This document shows, in pieces, positions 44,550 to 55,163 of a stretch of 64,000 bases of DNA. The stretch lies in the NCBI RefSeq assembly GCF_004319545.1, contig NZ_CP036313.1, forward strand, positions 310,001-374,000. Reading direction: 5' to 3'. Below the pieces are notes generated by a model that ran no database searches, was not told where the DNA came from, and was given only the letters and a program-made list of their open reading frames with translations. Position 1 is the first letter of the stretch; each line of letters opens with the position of its first letter. A program made the position numbers and the translations under genes. This stretch comes from Desulfobacter hydrogenophilus. Lineage in GTDB: Bacteria; Desulfobacterota; Desulfobacteria; Desulfobacterales; Desulfobacteraceae.

Positions 44550-44581
44550 TACCATAAAGAGACAATAGGGTATAGACCCGT

Positions 44582-46570
44582 TTGAGTATGAGACCTGAAC
44601 AGATTCTCGTTGTTGATGACGAAAAACGAATTGTTGACAGCATTACCAGATGCCTTACCAGAGAAGGGTTTCGCGTCTTTTGTGCTTATGATGGTCTGCA
44701 AGCAGTCTCCTTGTTCAATACACAGAAAATTGACCTGGTCTTGATGGATATTTCCATGCCCGGTATGGATGGATATGAGGCCATGGCCAGAATGTTTGAG
44801 GTGGACCCCGAAGTCCTTGTCATTATTATGACCGGATTTGCCTCAGTGGCGTCTGCGGTCTCTGCCCTGAAACAGGGTGCCTGGGATTACCTGAAAAAAC
44901 CCTTTGAATTTGATGAGTTGATTAAAACCGTTAATAACGGCATTGCCCAGCGACATCTGATCGCTGAAAAACAATTCTACGCCGCGCGCCTTGAGGCCTC
45001 TGAAAAAAAATACCAGTACATGGTTGACAATTCACCGGATCTGATTTTCACCCTGGATGAAACTTTTTGTTTCTCTTTTGCCAATCAACAGTTTGAAACC
45101 CTCCTGGGGTATTTGCCACTGGAACTGAAAGGAAATTCGTTTGACGCGATTCTCCACGAGGATGACCGCTGCAAACTCACCCGGTTGTTTCAGACCGACG
45201 GTCCGCCCACCCGAGAGCTGTCTCCCGGCTGCAACATTGCCCTGAATCTGCGCTTTAAAAAAGCCGGTGTCGAAGAAAACAGGTATGATCCTTATTCCGC
45301 CTTTGCATTCATGGAGATGAAGGCCTCGGTTCTTACCTCGCAGGATATCAAATCGGCCCATGAGTTCAAGGGTGTTTATGCTGTGGCCAGGGATGTCACC
45401 GAACGTATGCGGCTTGAGGCCCAGCTTCGCCAGGCCCAGAAAATGGAAGCCATCGGTACGTTTGCCAGCGGCATTGCCCATGATTTCAATAATATCCTTA
45501 TGAGCATACAAGGATATGCCTCCCTGGTTAAAATCGGGTTTAACCGTGAGTCAGAAGAATATAAACGGCTGTCCAACATTGACGAATATGTTCACAACGG
45601 CGCCGAAATGACGCGTCAACTTCTGGATTTCTCCCGGAAGAACAGCCGACAGGCAACCATCACCTTGAATATAAATTATCTGCTTAAAACCTCAGCCAAA
45701 ATGTTTGGCCGCACCAGAAAAGATATCATCATTCGCGAAGAACTGGATAAAAATATTTGGCCCATAGTGGTGGATGAAATTCAGATCAATCAGGTGCTTA
45801 TGAACCTGTTTGTCAATGCGTGGCATGCCATGCCCAAAGGCGGCCGGATTACGGTAAAATCTCAAAATTTGGTCATAGAGAGCGAGCACGCCCAAAAAAC
45901 TGGTCTTGACCAGGCTGGTGATTATATCAGGGTCTGTGTGGCAGACACCGGTACAGGCATGGACAAGGAGACCCTTTCGCGCATATTCGATCCCTTTTTT
46001 ACGACTAAAACCCAGGGCCGGGGAACCGGCCTGGGGCTTGCCACAGCATACGGGATCATCAAAGCCCACAAGGGCTCCTTTCAGGTCAAGTCCTCCCCCG
46101 GCAAAGGCAGTATATTCATGTTTTTTCTACCCGCTGTAAAGGACCGCGCGTACACAGATCATGTCCTGCCTTTGACGAAAAATAAAGGCCGCCTTATTTC
46201 GGGCAAAGGCCGGGTGCTTTTGGTGGATGATGAAAAAGAGGTGATAGAAGTCTGCAAAGAGATGCTCGAAGCCCTTGGCTACGAGGTACTAATTGCCGGT
46301 GCCGGTGCCCAGGCCGTATCCGTAGTTCAAAATGATGTCAAAGGCATTGACCTGATGATTCTGGATGTCGTGATGCCAGGCATGGGCGGTGTCCAGACCT
46401 ATGACGCTGTGCGGCATCTGAATCCGGACATCCGGGTGCTGGTCTGTTCCGGGCTTGCGCCCAAAGAAGATATCCGACAAATGATTGACAACGGCTGCAA
46501 GGATTTTTTATTGAAACCATTTGACATTGCCACGCTGTCGGAAAAAATTGAATCCGTATTTAGTGCCTGA
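44582..46570 (+). CDS. Hybrid histidine kinase: REC-PAS-HisKA-HATPase-REC
   Basis: This 662-residue cytoplasmic kinase begins with a receiver domain (residues 8-120; ILVVDDEKR, Asp in [14 protein letters not shown], Lys in LKKPFEF). A PAS domain ([14 protein letters not shown], about 145-270), HisKA ([19 protein letters not shown]), HATPase ([33 protein letters not shown]) and a second receiver ([26 protein letters not shown]) follow. It has no membrane segment and no output domain, so it probably signals through an Hpt protein or by phosphorelay. ATG 44588 is an alternative to TTG 44582. The MITE-like element ends about 30 bases upstream. Confidence 0.92.
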   Translation: MSMRPEQILVVDDEKRIVDSITRCLTREGFRVFCAYDGLQAVSLFNTQKIDLVLMDISMPGMDGYEAMARMFEVDPEVLVIIMTGFASVASAVSALKQGAWDYLKKPFEFDELIKTVNNGIAQRHLIAEKQFYAARLEASEKKYQYMVDNSPDLIFTLDETFCFSFANQQFETLLGYLPLELKGNSFDAILHEDDRCKLTRLFQTDGPPTRELSPGCNIALNLRFKKAGVEENRYDPYSAFAFMEMKASVLTSQDIKSAHEFKGVYAVARDVTERMRLEAQLRQAQKMEAIGTFASGIAHDFNNILMSIQGYASLVKIGFNRESEEYKRLSNIDEYVHNGAEMTRQLLDFSRKNSRQATITLNINYLLKTSAKMFGRTRKDIIIREELDKNIWPIVVDEIQINQVLMNLFVNAWHAMPKGGRITVKSQNLVIESEHAQKTGLDQAGDYIRVCVADTGTGMDKETLSRIFDPFFTTKTQGRGTGLGLATAYGIIKAHKGSFQVKSSPGKGSIFMFFLPAVKDRAYTDHVLPLTKNKGRLISGKGRVLLVDDEKEVIEVCKEMLEALGYEVLIAGAGAQAVSVVQNDVKGIDLMILDVVMPGMGGVQTYDAVRHLNPDIRVLVCSGLAPKEDIRQMIDNGCKDFLLKPFDIATLSEKIESVFSA

Positions 46571-46660
46571 AGGCAAACCCGTGTTTGGACGAAAAGTTGC
46601 CCAGATGCAACGCTGCAGATGGGTGACTTTTCGTTCAAACACTATATATTGAGGAATACA

Positions 46661-47407
46661 ATGACCTATACCATTCACCCCGTTGCCATGGGGACAAAAG
46701 TATTTGACAAAAGCATGATGACCTACCAGTACGGGCAAGGAGAAACCTATACCATTCCCATTTTCTGCTGGGTAATCAAAGGCGGGGACAAAAATATATT
46801 GGTGGACACCGGCGAAATGAATCCCATCCAGTCTGAACAAAGGGAACAAGCCATTAACGGGAAAATCTATACCTTTGAACAGGGCTTAAAAAAACACGGG
46901 CTGGCACCTGAAGACATTGATATTGTCATCCATACCCATCTGCACAACGATCATTGCGAAAATGACTATAAGTGTGAAAACGCCACATTCTACGTGCATG
47001 AGCAGGAACTTGAATCCATCCACAATCCCCACCCCTTAGATTATCGGTACCTGGAAGATTATATCGAGGATGTGGAGGAAAACGGGCAAATCAAAATAGT
47101 GACGGAGGACACCCCCATTGTTGACGGCATCTATGTTAAGCATACGCCGGTCCACACCAAAGGGGGCCTGACCGTATTCATTGATACACCAAAGGGCAAA
47201 GCGGCCATCACCGGCTTCTGCATCATTGAAGAAAATTACAATCCCCCGCCGGAAATCAAAGGCATGGAAATGGAGGTTATCCCACCGGGCACCCATGTGG
47301 ATGCCTATTCGGCCTATGATATCATGGTGCAGGTAAAAAAAGAGGCGGATATTCTTATCCCTCTGCATGAACCCCGGTTTGCTTGTGGCGATCCCCTGGG
47401 CATTTAA
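46661..47407 (+). CDS. MBL-fold hydrolase, AHL-lactonase-like subfamily
   Basis: This 248-residue protein has the metal-binding HTHLHNDHC motif and the layout of the N-acyl homoserine lactonase-like MBL family (FCWVIKGGDKNILVDTGE at the N-terminus, VKHTPVHTKGGLTV). One expected ligand region reads AITGFCIIEEN, where many members have Asp after Gly (GD), so the second metal site may differ. The substrate is unknown. ATG 46661 is chosen because GAGGA lies seven bases upstream. It follows the hybrid kinase gene by 90 bases on the same strand. Confidence 0.78.
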   Translation: MTYTIHPVAMGTKVFDKSMMTYQYGQGETYTIPIFCWVIKGGDKNILVDTGEMNPIQSEQREQAINGKIYTFEQGLKKHGLAPEDIDIVIHTHLHNDHCENDYKCENATFYVHEQELESIHNPHPLDYRYLEDYIEDVEENGQIKIVTEDTPIVDGIYVKHTPVHTKGGLTVFIDTPKGKAAITGFCIIEENYNPPPEIKGMEMEVIPPGTHVDAYSAYDIMVQVKKEADILIPLHEPRFACGDPLGI

Positions 47408-47717
47408 GGATAAGGGACTCAATGATATTGAAAATCTAAACGGGGGCTTTTGACAGACGTCAACGGTATCGTTAGTGTCTATACTGATAAGGCTCGACGA
47501 GCTTTCTTATTAATATCAGAATAACCGTCGAGCCATACAACACAACAAACGTAATTCTTAATAACAGCCATGGGACGACTTTATCACCCGACTCAGAAAC
47601 CGACCACAACAAATATTGAAAGTCTCTTTTTTCGGGGTTCTGACCATTAAAGACCCCATGCCGGCTCGCTATCATGAGGGCCTGGAAAGTGTCCATTGTT
47701 TATGGCATGTTCTAATG
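47408..47717. other. Intergenic region with one short inverted repeat
   Basis: GGCTCGAC at 47491-47498 and GTCGAGCC at 47527-47534 form a perfect 8-bp inverted repeat. A 74-codon minus-strand frame (47472-47696) has no ribosome site or recognisable family and is not called. Confidence 0.4.
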
Positions 47718-47876
47718 CTATTTTTTCTTCATTTCCTTCCCGCAACACGTTAATGGAACGCTGCAGGCATCCTCGGACCCCGCAGTGCAGGAACATGGTT
47801 TTGTCACTTTTAATTCAAGGCCGCAAGATTCACATGTGTAAACATCGCCTTCTTTCATATCGCAACAATTAGCCAT
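47718..47876 (-). CDS. Cysteine-rich 52-residue protein
   Basis: A near-perfect ribosome site (AAAGGAGGT) precedes the ATG. The 52-residue product has nine Cys: CC at 4-5, CESC at 15-18, CSC at 28-30, C38 and CC at 44-45, and ends KEMKKK. The pattern TCESCGLELKVTKPCSC resembles the N-terminal Cys4 iron module of desulfoferrodoxin (neelaredoxin-like proteins) but is extended by further Cys. It may bind iron, zinc or a soft metal. Its position near other rubredoxin-type genes suggests redox or metal homeostasis; this is inferred. Confidence 0.72.
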   Translation of the reverse strand: MANCCDMKEGDVYTCESCGLELKVTKPCSCTAGSEDACSVPLTCCGKEMKKK

Positions 47877-48291
47877 TCGTCTACCTCCTTTGATTTGGTG
47901 TTCAATTTAAGAATAAATATCCCCGCTGAAATTTTTTAGAGATATGCGCATAGTGAATATATTTCAGCAATACGTTATAATTTACTTGCATTTATAATTG
48001 ATTACAATGATTAATTTTGACTATGGTTCCCAAGCCGGAGCTTGGCAGGTGGTTATTCGTCATTAATTTTCACCCCTAAAATTTAAACACCATTTAATTT
48101 TTCATATCCCAAAGCAAATATAGTTCAAAAGCCTCCCGTAAAACCGAGGCAGACAGCGTTTATCCGGATGAGAACAGCATTTTTAGGTTGCCATAGGGGC
48201 ATGGCATATGCAATACAACGTATGTTGAAATGCATTTAAGCAAGCAGAATTAAATAAATAATGACACACTAAAACGTTAAGGAGGAAATCA
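47877..48291. other. Divergent intergenic region, AT-rich
   Basis: No gene is seen. It must hold promoters for the divergent Cys-rich and rubredoxin-membrane genes. A weak sigma-54-like match (GGCATGGCATATGC, 48198-48211) faces the latter, but its -24 and -12 elements are poor. GGAGG lies directly before the ATG at 48292. Confidence 0.4.
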
Positions 48292-48954
48292 ATGAAAAAA
48301 TGGCAATGTTCTGTATGCAAATACATTCATACAGGAGACGACCCCCCTGAGAAATGCCCGGTGTGCGGGGTCTCCGCAGACAAGTTTGTGCTCCTTGAAG
48401 AGGATGCAACCCCTGATACATCAACGGATGCGCCAGCGGCCGATGAAAACAAAACCGATGCCCCAAACGAGACCGATAAACCGGATCTATCAACTTTAGA
48501 CAAATGGGGTCGTGTGAAGGTTTATATGGAACAGGCGACGGACCTGATGCTTCAGCACCATGCCCATCCGATGTCGGTTCATCTGCCCAACGGGGTCATT
48601 CCGGTGGTTGCAATCCTGATTGTTCTGGCCTGGTTTTCCGGTTCGGAGATGATGTTAAAGGCCGGATTTATCAATTTGATATTTGTTCTTATTTCCCTGC
48701 CTATCGTTGGGTTGACAGGCTTTCTTGAGTGGAAGGAAAAATATAATCAAGCGCAAACTAATATATTTAAAATAAAAATCGCCGCTGCATCCGTAACCGC
48801 GGTCTGCTGCATTACGTCGATTATTTGGTATCTGGTCAACCCAGAAGTGTTGGCATCGTCCGGTGCCTGGCTATTTGTCATGATTAACCTGCTGATGCTT
48901 GCCGGAGCCGGCGTGGCCGGATATATCGGCGGGAAACTGGTTTTCAAGGAATAA
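48292..48954 (+). CDS. Rubredoxin-like domain fused to a four-helix DUF2231-type membrane domain
   Basis: Residues 1-35 form a rubredoxin-like knuckle (C6-X2-C9, C22-X2-C25) of the short rubrerythrin type. An acidic Thr/Asp/Pro-rich linker (about 36-70) and a membrane domain with four helices (about 98-116, 123-145, 160-182, 193-215) follow. The segment [15 protein letters not shown] just before the first helix contains several His that could bind haem or metal. The architecture suggests electron transfer between a soluble iron centre and the membrane. The membrane part resembles DUF2231. It is transcribed alone and ends near a bidirectional terminator. Confidence 0.78.
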   Translation: MKKWQCSVCKYIHTGDDPPEKCPVCGVSADKFVLLEEDATPDTSTDAPAADENKTDAPNETDKPDLSTLDKWGRVKVYMEQATDLMLQHHAHPMSVHLPNGVIPVVAILIVLAWFSGSEMMLKAGFINLIFVLISLPIVGLTGFLEWKEKYNQAQTNIFKIKIAAASVTAVCCITSIIWYLVNPEVLASSGAWLFVMINLLMLAGAGVAGYIGGKLVFKE

Positions 48955-49069
48955 AAGGGATCCGATGGCCGCGCTTTAAATACGACTAAACCTTCGGCGC
49001 AATATCTGAATTTATTTTTTCCCAGTTCCTTAAAAACGAGACATACATATACGTATCAGTGAACAAATC

Positions 49070-49114
49070 AAAACACCCGGGTACCAGCGAAACCATTTGC
49101 GGCTCGGGTGTTTT
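49070..49114. terminator. Bidirectional terminator
   Basis: AAAACACCCG pairs with CGGGTGTTTT across 25 bases, giving T residues on both strands. It lies between the convergent rubredoxin-membrane gene and the epimerase gene. Confidence 0.7.
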
Positions 49115-49125
49115 CATCAGATCAT

Positions 49126-50043
49126 TTATTTCGTATTTCCCGATTTAAAAATCTGTGTTAACGCACGGTCAACGGTGTCGTATTTAAACCTGAATCCGGC
49201 TGTTTCTAGAGCAGCAGGAAGCACTTTCTGGCTACAAAGAAACGAACTTCCAAGCTGCCCCATGAATAGTCTGATAAAAAATGCCGGGGCCGGCATGAAC
49301 GCCGGGCGGTGCAATGCCCGTCCCAATTCTTTGGCGAACTCTTTTTGTCGGATGGGGACCAGTCCTGTGAAATTATAAATTCCCTGGGCATTATGTTCCA
49401 TTAAAAAGAAGACGCCTCTGACCAGATCATCCATATGAATCCATGGGAACCACTGATCCCCAGACCCCAAAGGCCCGCCCACGAACATCCTGAAGGCCCG
49501 AGCCATCACGTCAAGTGCTCCCCCTCCGGAACCAAGAACCACCCCGAATCTCATCACCGCCACGGTTGCACCCTTTGATGTTGCTCTTTTTGCCTGCGCT
49601 TCCCAATCCCGACACACCCGGGCCAGAAATCCAATGCCGGACGCTTCTGTCTCAGTCAAAGGTGTATCACCCCGATCACCGTAAAATCCTGCGGCAGAGG
49701 CATTAATCAACTGTCCATAAAAGGTGCCGGGCATGGCATCCACCAGATTTTTTGTGGTTTGAATCCTGGAATCATAAATGGCTTTTTTATACGCCTCTGT
49801 CCAGGGCTTAAAAATATTTCGTCCCGCCAGGTTGACGATGACATCCGATTGCGCCACAAGAGCCTGCCAGTCCCCCGGCCGAGAGGTATCGGCACTGGTC
49901 CAGAAAAAATGATCATTCGCATCAGCCATGGGATGGTTTAGCGACGTGCCGAGTCCATTTACCTGCCAGCCCGCATCCAGATATTTTTGTGCAAGGGCCT
50001 GACCCACAAAGCCGGATGCACCGGTGATTAAAACCGTTTTCAT
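49126..50043 (-). CDS. TIGR01777-type NAD(P)-dependent epimerase/dehydratase
   Basis: This 305-residue protein has the extended short-chain dehydrogenase fold: VLITGASGFVGQALAQKYL at the N-terminus, INASAAGFYGDRGD for the active-site region and a C-terminal DUF1731-like tail. TIGR01777 proteins (YfcH family) have no firmly assigned substrate. ATG 50043 is chosen: it starts directly before the Rossmann strand and follows a G-rich ribosome site. A longer frame up to 50178 adds unconserved residues. Confidence 0.85.
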   Translation of the reverse strand: MKTVLITGASGFVGQALAQKYLDAGWQVNGLGTSLNHPMADANDHFFWTSADTSRPGDWQALVAQSDVIVNLAGRNIFKPWTEAYKKAIYDSRIQTTKNLVDAMPGTFYGQLINASAAGFYGDRGDTPLTETEASGIGFLARVCRDWEAQAKRATSKGATVAVMRFGVVLGSGGGALDVMARAFRMFVGGPLGSGDQWFPWIHMDDLVRGVFFLMEHNAQGIYNFTGLVPIRQKEFAKELGRALHRPAFMPAPAFFIRLFMGQLGSSFLCSQKVLPAALETAGFRFKYDTVDRALTQIFKSGNTK

Positions 50044-50277
50044 GTGTTCCCCCCCCCTTTTTTTTTCGTTTGTTATCAACAATCGAATCATAGGAATATC
50101 TATAAGCACAATTTGAGCCAATCCGATCGGCAATGTTGCCGTAACGCCCATTCGATGCTTTAAAAAAAAGGCTTGCATATCTTTTATTCGGTATTAGTTT
50201 TTGGGAAAGAAGGATTAAGTTAAAACTAATTATATAAGCTTTAACTTAAAGAAAAATATAAATATAAGTAGGCCGAC

Positions 50278-50493
50278 ATGAGAAACAATATATGTACATC
50301 AGAAAATTTTTCTAAATACTTTTTAAGCGGTCTGTTCGGCGTATTTGCCCTTGGACTTGTTGTACTGGGATTCACCTTTCTGCCGATTATCGGTTTTGTT
50401 CTTGCCCTGCCGGTGGTGGCCATTGCATTCGTTCTGAGTCGCACACGGCTTAACGATCAGTGCGAGCTTGATTTCAAAAACGATGTTTCCTGA
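50278..50493 (+). CDS. Small two-helix membrane protein
   Basis: This 71-residue protein has two adjacent hydrophobic helices (about residues 16-35 and 37-54) followed by a polar tail (RTRLNDQCELDFKNDV). It is not recognised. The frame has protein-like composition and the upstream 100 bases are AT-rich, but the ribosome site is weak (AAGTAGG). It stands alone. Confidence 0.5.
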   Translation: MRNNICTSENFSKYFLSGLFGVFALGLVVLGFTFLPIIGFVLALPVVAIAFVLSRTRLNDQCELDFKNDVS

Positions 50494-50614
50494 CAGGTCC
50501 TTGTAATTCGGTTTTGATAGTTTTAAAAGACTGGCTTTTTTCTAATCGGGCTTATTTTAAGGACGAGTATCAAAGGGAGGGTCGGTTTAAAAATAAGAAT
50601 AGCTAAAAAAGAGG

Positions 50615-50662
50615 CCTGCCGCTTTTCGGGATAATAGCATCTTAAACTCGGAATGCGGCGGG
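50615..50662. repeat. Hairpin with CCTGCCGC/GCGGCGGG arms
   Basis: An eight-bp stem encloses about 32 bases, followed by a T-containing stretch. It may end transcription of the small membrane protein gene. Confidence 0.35.
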
Positions 50663-50814
50663 TCGTTTAATTCACTTTCTCCTAAGGCCCAAGTTCAAAA
50701 TAAAACCCAACGAAAGAGCGTCTTGCGAAAAAGGATTGTTTATTGTACTCATGGAGCACTAAGGAGCGCAGATTAATAATTTTTGAAAACCGTTTTAATG
50801 ATCGGATGACAAGT

Positions 50815-51159
50815 ATGGACACCTGCTCAAAGAAATGCATCGACCCGGAGGAGGTAAAAAAAACGCTTAAAACGATGCCGTCACCAGATACCATTTTGGG
50901 GCTCTCCGAGATATTCAAGGCACTTGGAGACCCTTCCAGGATAAGAATAGTCACAGCGCTTCTGGCCCGGGAACATTGCGTGTGTGATCTTTCCGTACTT
51001 TGCGGCCAGAGCGAATCTGCCGTATCCCACCAACTTCGGGTCCTGAGAACCCTTCGGATCGTTAAAAACCGACGCCAGGGAAAAACTATATATTATTCCC
51101 TGGACGACGACCATGTGCGTTCACTGCTTCAGATGAGCATTGAACACATATCCCACTGA
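50815..51159 (+). CDS. ArsR/SmtB-type metal-responsive repressor
   Basis: This winged-helix protein of about 114 residues has the ArsR motif with metal-binding Cys (REHCVCDLSVLCGQSESAVS), the recognition helix SAVSHQLRVLR and an N-terminal CSKKC that could add ligands as in CadC. The C-terminal helix has DDDHVRSLLQMSIEHISH, a place for an alpha-5 metal site. It probably represses the efflux permease gene downstream and releases DNA on binding Zn, Cd or a similar ion. The frame is open from 50743; I favour ATG 50815, with 50806 possible. Confidence 0.85.
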   Translation: MDTCSKKCIDPEEVKKTLKTMPSPDTILGLSEIFKALGDPSRIRIVTALLAREHCVCDLSVLCGQSESAVSHQLRVLRTLRIVKNRRQGKTIYYSLDDDHVRSLLQMSIEHISH

Positions 51160-51239
51160 CATCTGATCCTATCCACCAGTTACGCCGATTTCCTGACAAA
51201 CCCGAATTTTCTCCAATGGTAAAAACTTTTTCCTTGAAT

Positions 51240-51259
51240 ATATGAACAACAATTCATAT
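51240..51259. promoter_or_regulatory. ArsR-family operator
   Basis: ATATGAA-N6-TTCATAT is a perfect inverted repeat in the style of SmtB/ArsR operators, followed closely by a further TTCATATGA. It lies 66 bases before the permease start, between the repressor and permease genes. Confidence 0.7.
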
Positions 51260-51324
51260 ATTCATATGAGAACAGGCAGGTGAGTATAATTATTGACAAA
51301 AAATAAAACAAAGACAAAACCATA

Positions 51325-52488
<1,164 letters not shown>

Positions 52489-52563
52489 GCTTTTTGTTCA
52501 TACAGCCGCAAGCAATCATGTTCAACCCCAATCACCCGGGCAATTCATGGGATTTTTTTAGAT

Positions 52564-52632
52564 CTGTTTAAAAATTAGGGGATTGAAGCGAAATCTCATG
52601 GGATTACAGCCGATTCATCTATTTTTAAACAG
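52564..52632. repeat. 12-bp inverted repeat at convergent gene ends
   Basis: CTGTTTAAAAAT (52564-52575) and ATTTTTAAACAG (52621-52632) are exact complements. The right arm overlaps the end of the APC permease gene. The stem is AT-rich and weak as a terminator. Confidence 0.5.
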
Positions 52633-54073
52633 GCTCTTGATATTTCCGAGTAACGGCCATGGGCTGTTTTATATTTTCAAGCCTATGGATAATCCCGCTA
52701 TCTGATTTTACAATACCGGCCCTTTGCCAAAATAGTGCATAAATTGCCACACCCGCTAAAATGGTTAAAACACCAAATACAACAGCCGTGGGCCGGCTGA
52801 CAATGGAATAGCAGATAATCCAGATATTTCCTGCTATAAAAAATAAAGGGATAAAAGGATACCCGGGACACCGATAAATATCTGGGTTTTTAACAGATGG
52901 TCTGGGAAGCCTGAAAAGGCCTGCCACGGTTAAGGTTGCACACAGTGACAGGGTAAAGCCAATATAAATCAACAGCTGGTCAAAGGCAGCCAAAAGGATC
53001 ATACCGATGGCCACACCCCCCTGGAACAGGATCGCTCGACGGGGGGTTCTTCTGGTTTCATGAACCTTTGAAAGGGAAGAAAAAAACTGCCCATCCCTGG
53101 CCATGGCAAAATAAACCCTGGGCCCTGCCATGATCATGGCACTGATCACCGACAACAGCCCAAAGGCCACGGCAATGCCGAAAACCGCCCCGATGTTCTG
53201 TCCAAAAAGGGCAACAGCCGCCACTTTACCAATCTCCAGAACGCCTGTTATCCTGTCCGGCGGCAATGCAAAAAGATAAACAAGATTGAGCAGCAAATAT
53301 AATCCTGTGACAATGATTGTTCCCAAAATCAAGGCCAAAGGGAGGTTTTTCCCCGGATTTTTGATTTCACCACCAATGTATGCCGCAGCATTCCACCCAC
53401 TGTATGCAAAGGAGACAAAAATCAGTGCCACGGCAAATCCTGAAGAACTGAATGAAGATGCCTTTGGTATTTCCATGACCTCACCAATGCCCCGTGTTCT
53501 CATCAGAAATCCGGCAATGATAAACCCTATGATCAAAACAATTTTGAACAGGGTTAAAAAATTTTGAACCTTTTTCCCAAAATCCAGGCTGTGGCAATGG
53601 ACCAAAGACAGCACAGCAACAATCGCACAGGCCAGCAGGGATGCGGGCGAAATGCTCAGGATTTGTGCATCCAGAATTTTAAGCGTGAACCAGGGCGTGC
53701 TCTCCTGGCCTGCAATATACGCGGAGAAAGCAATGGCTGCGGCTGCAATGGGGGCTGAAAAACCCACGATCAAAGATATCCAGCCGGAAAGGAATGCCGG
53801 CAGCGGGCCAAAGATTTGATACAGATAGGCATATTCTCCGCCCGCCTTTGGAAACCGGGAACCCAGTTCACCATAGCAAAGGGCGCCTGCCAGGGCAAAG
53901 CCCCCCCCAACCAGCCAGCAAGCCAGAAGGGCCGGGCCGCTGTCAAGCTCTGCCATTATAAAACCTGTGGTGGTAAAAACACCGGTTCCCACCATATTTG
54001 CAATAACCAGAACCAGGGCTGAGGCAAGGCCAATGTCTCGTTTCAGCCCGTTGGCGTCGGTTTCAGGGCTCAT
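52625..54073 (-). CDS. APC-superfamily amino acid permease
   Basis: This 482-residue inner-membrane protein has about 12 helices and the APC signatures: ALVLVIANMVGTGVFTTTGF at helix 1 and the YGELGSRFPKAGGEYAY segment. The substrate cannot be assigned; overall it resembles cationic or broad-range amino acid permeases. It is the last gene in the direction of the FecI-FecR-receptor cluster, but the gap of 133 bases to the methylase gene leaves operon membership open. Confidence 0.88.
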   Translation of the reverse strand: MSPETDANGLKRDIGLASALVLVIANMVGTGVFTTTGFIMAELDSGPALLACWLVGGGFALAGALCYGELGSRFPKAGGEYAYLYQIFGPLPAFLSGWISLIVGFSAPIAAAAIAFSAYIAGQESTPWFTLKILDAQILSISPASLLACAIVAVLSLVHCHSLDFGKKVQNFLTLFKIVLIIGFIIAGFLMRTRGIGEVMEIPKASSFSSSGFAVALIFVSFAYSGWNAAAYIGGEIKNPGKNLPLALILGTIIVTGLYLLLNLVYLFALPPDRITGVLEIGKVAAVALFGQNIGAVFGIAVAFGLLSVISAMIMAGPRVYFAMARDGQFFSSLSKVHETRRTPRRAILFQGGVAIGMILLAAFDQLLIYIGFTLSLCATLTVAGLFRLPRPSVKNPDIYRCPGYPFIPLFFIAGNIWIICYSIVSRPTAVVFGVLTILAGVAIYALFWQRAGIVKSDSGIIHRLENIKQPMAVTRKYQEPV

Positions 54074-54206
54074 CTGAAAAAATCTCCAAAATATATTAGA
54101 TGCCCAAACACATATTTGGCAGTAAATGAAAAATAGTGCAAAACAGTTGTCATGGTATATTCCTCTTTATTCAAACACGATAAAAGGCCAGATCAGCCTA
54201 TCACTG

Positions 54207-55133
54207 CTATTTCAAAGCGGTGCCTACATAAAGCAAGTAGTTGGATATCCGTTCCTGGCCAATGGTTTCCAGGATTGTCCCCATAGTACTTTTTATGACC
54301 CGTTGTTTTTTCCTGGAGCCGGCCCAGGAAACAATGGCCACAGGTGTATCCCCAGGAACAAGGGGATTGAGGCCATCAATAAATCCGTTAAGATCACGCA
54401 CCATGAAAAACACCAGAGTCTGCCCGGAATGAATCATGTTGGCGATCATTTTGTCCCGGCCGTTCTCCAAGCGCCCCAACGTCAGGGTGATTGCCTTGGC
54501 GTTACCGGCGACCATACTGGTTTGCAGGACGGCATTGGCGGCATTAAAACTGGAGATACCGGGTATAATTTCCGGATGCAGATCGGAAAACTCACGCATG
54601 TACTCAATGTGCGGGCCAAAGATTGTGGGGTCGCCATTGTCTATAATTGCCACATGTTTGCCTGCAGCAACCGCATCCCTTATAACTTGGCGCGTCTTTT
54701 CCTGCATGGCGGCAAGTTCTTCCGGGGATTTATGCCACCTGGGACCGTGGCCGGTATTTTTTGCTTTTTTATCTTTCAGGCCGGATTTGGGATTGTACTT
54801 ATCCTGATTTTTTGCATAAAGCTTATGGCCGGCATTGTAAATCTCTTTCCCTTTTAGCAAATCCCCATAGTAATCGATGCGACCGCCCATGGTGAAAATA
54901 ATATCCGCGTTGGTAACTGCCTGCCTGGCACGGATGGTCATATTGTCAGCATCACCGGTTCCCAAACTGATGAGCTTCAGACTACCTGTTTTTTTGATTT
55001 CATTGGATGTGGTAATGGTGCCGGTTACGGCATCTGCACCATGATCCCCGGATGTGGCGTAGCCTGCCGTCATAAAGGTGGCGATAACAAGGGCAACGGT
55101 AAAACAGGCAAATTTTGATCTGGAATGATTCAT
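54207..55133 (-). CDS. Predicted periplasmic tetrapyrrole-methylase-fold protein
   Basis: This 308-residue protein starts with a signal peptide (SKFACFTVALVIATFMTAGY, then a likely cut before residue 30). A tetrapyrrole (corrin/porphyrin) methylase domain follows: KLISLGTGDADNMTIRARQA, IDNGDPTIFGP and EIIPGISSFNAANAVL match CobM/CbiF-type motifs. The family uses S-adenosylmethionine in the cytoplasm, so export is unusual, and it may have become a tetrapyrrole-binding protein. It lies 30 bases downstream of a TonB-dependent receptor gene, same strand, which suggests a role in uptake or processing of a porphyrin, corrinoid or metal complex. Confidence 0.82.
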   Translation of the reverse strand: MNHSRSKFACFTVALVIATFMTAGYATSGDHGADAVTGTITTSNEIKKTGSLKLISLGTGDADNMTIRARQAVTNADIIFTMGGRIDYYGDLLKGKEIYNAGHKLYAKNQDKYNPKSGLKDKKAKNTGHGPRWHKSPEELAAMQEKTRQVIRDAVAAGKHVAIIDNGDPTIFGPHIEYMREFSDLHPEIIPGISSFNAANAVLQTSMVAGNAKAITLTLGRLENGRDKMIANMIHSGQTLVFFMVRDLNGFIDGLNPLVPGDTPVAIVSWAGSRKKQRVIKSTMGTILETIGQERISNYLLYVGTALK

Positions 55134-55163
55134 TTTATTAACTCCTTTGATGTTTTTTTCAAG

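Noticed and set aside
47472..47696. 74-codon minus-strand frame
   Set aside because: No ribosome site, no recognisable family and it contains an inverted repeat at its end.
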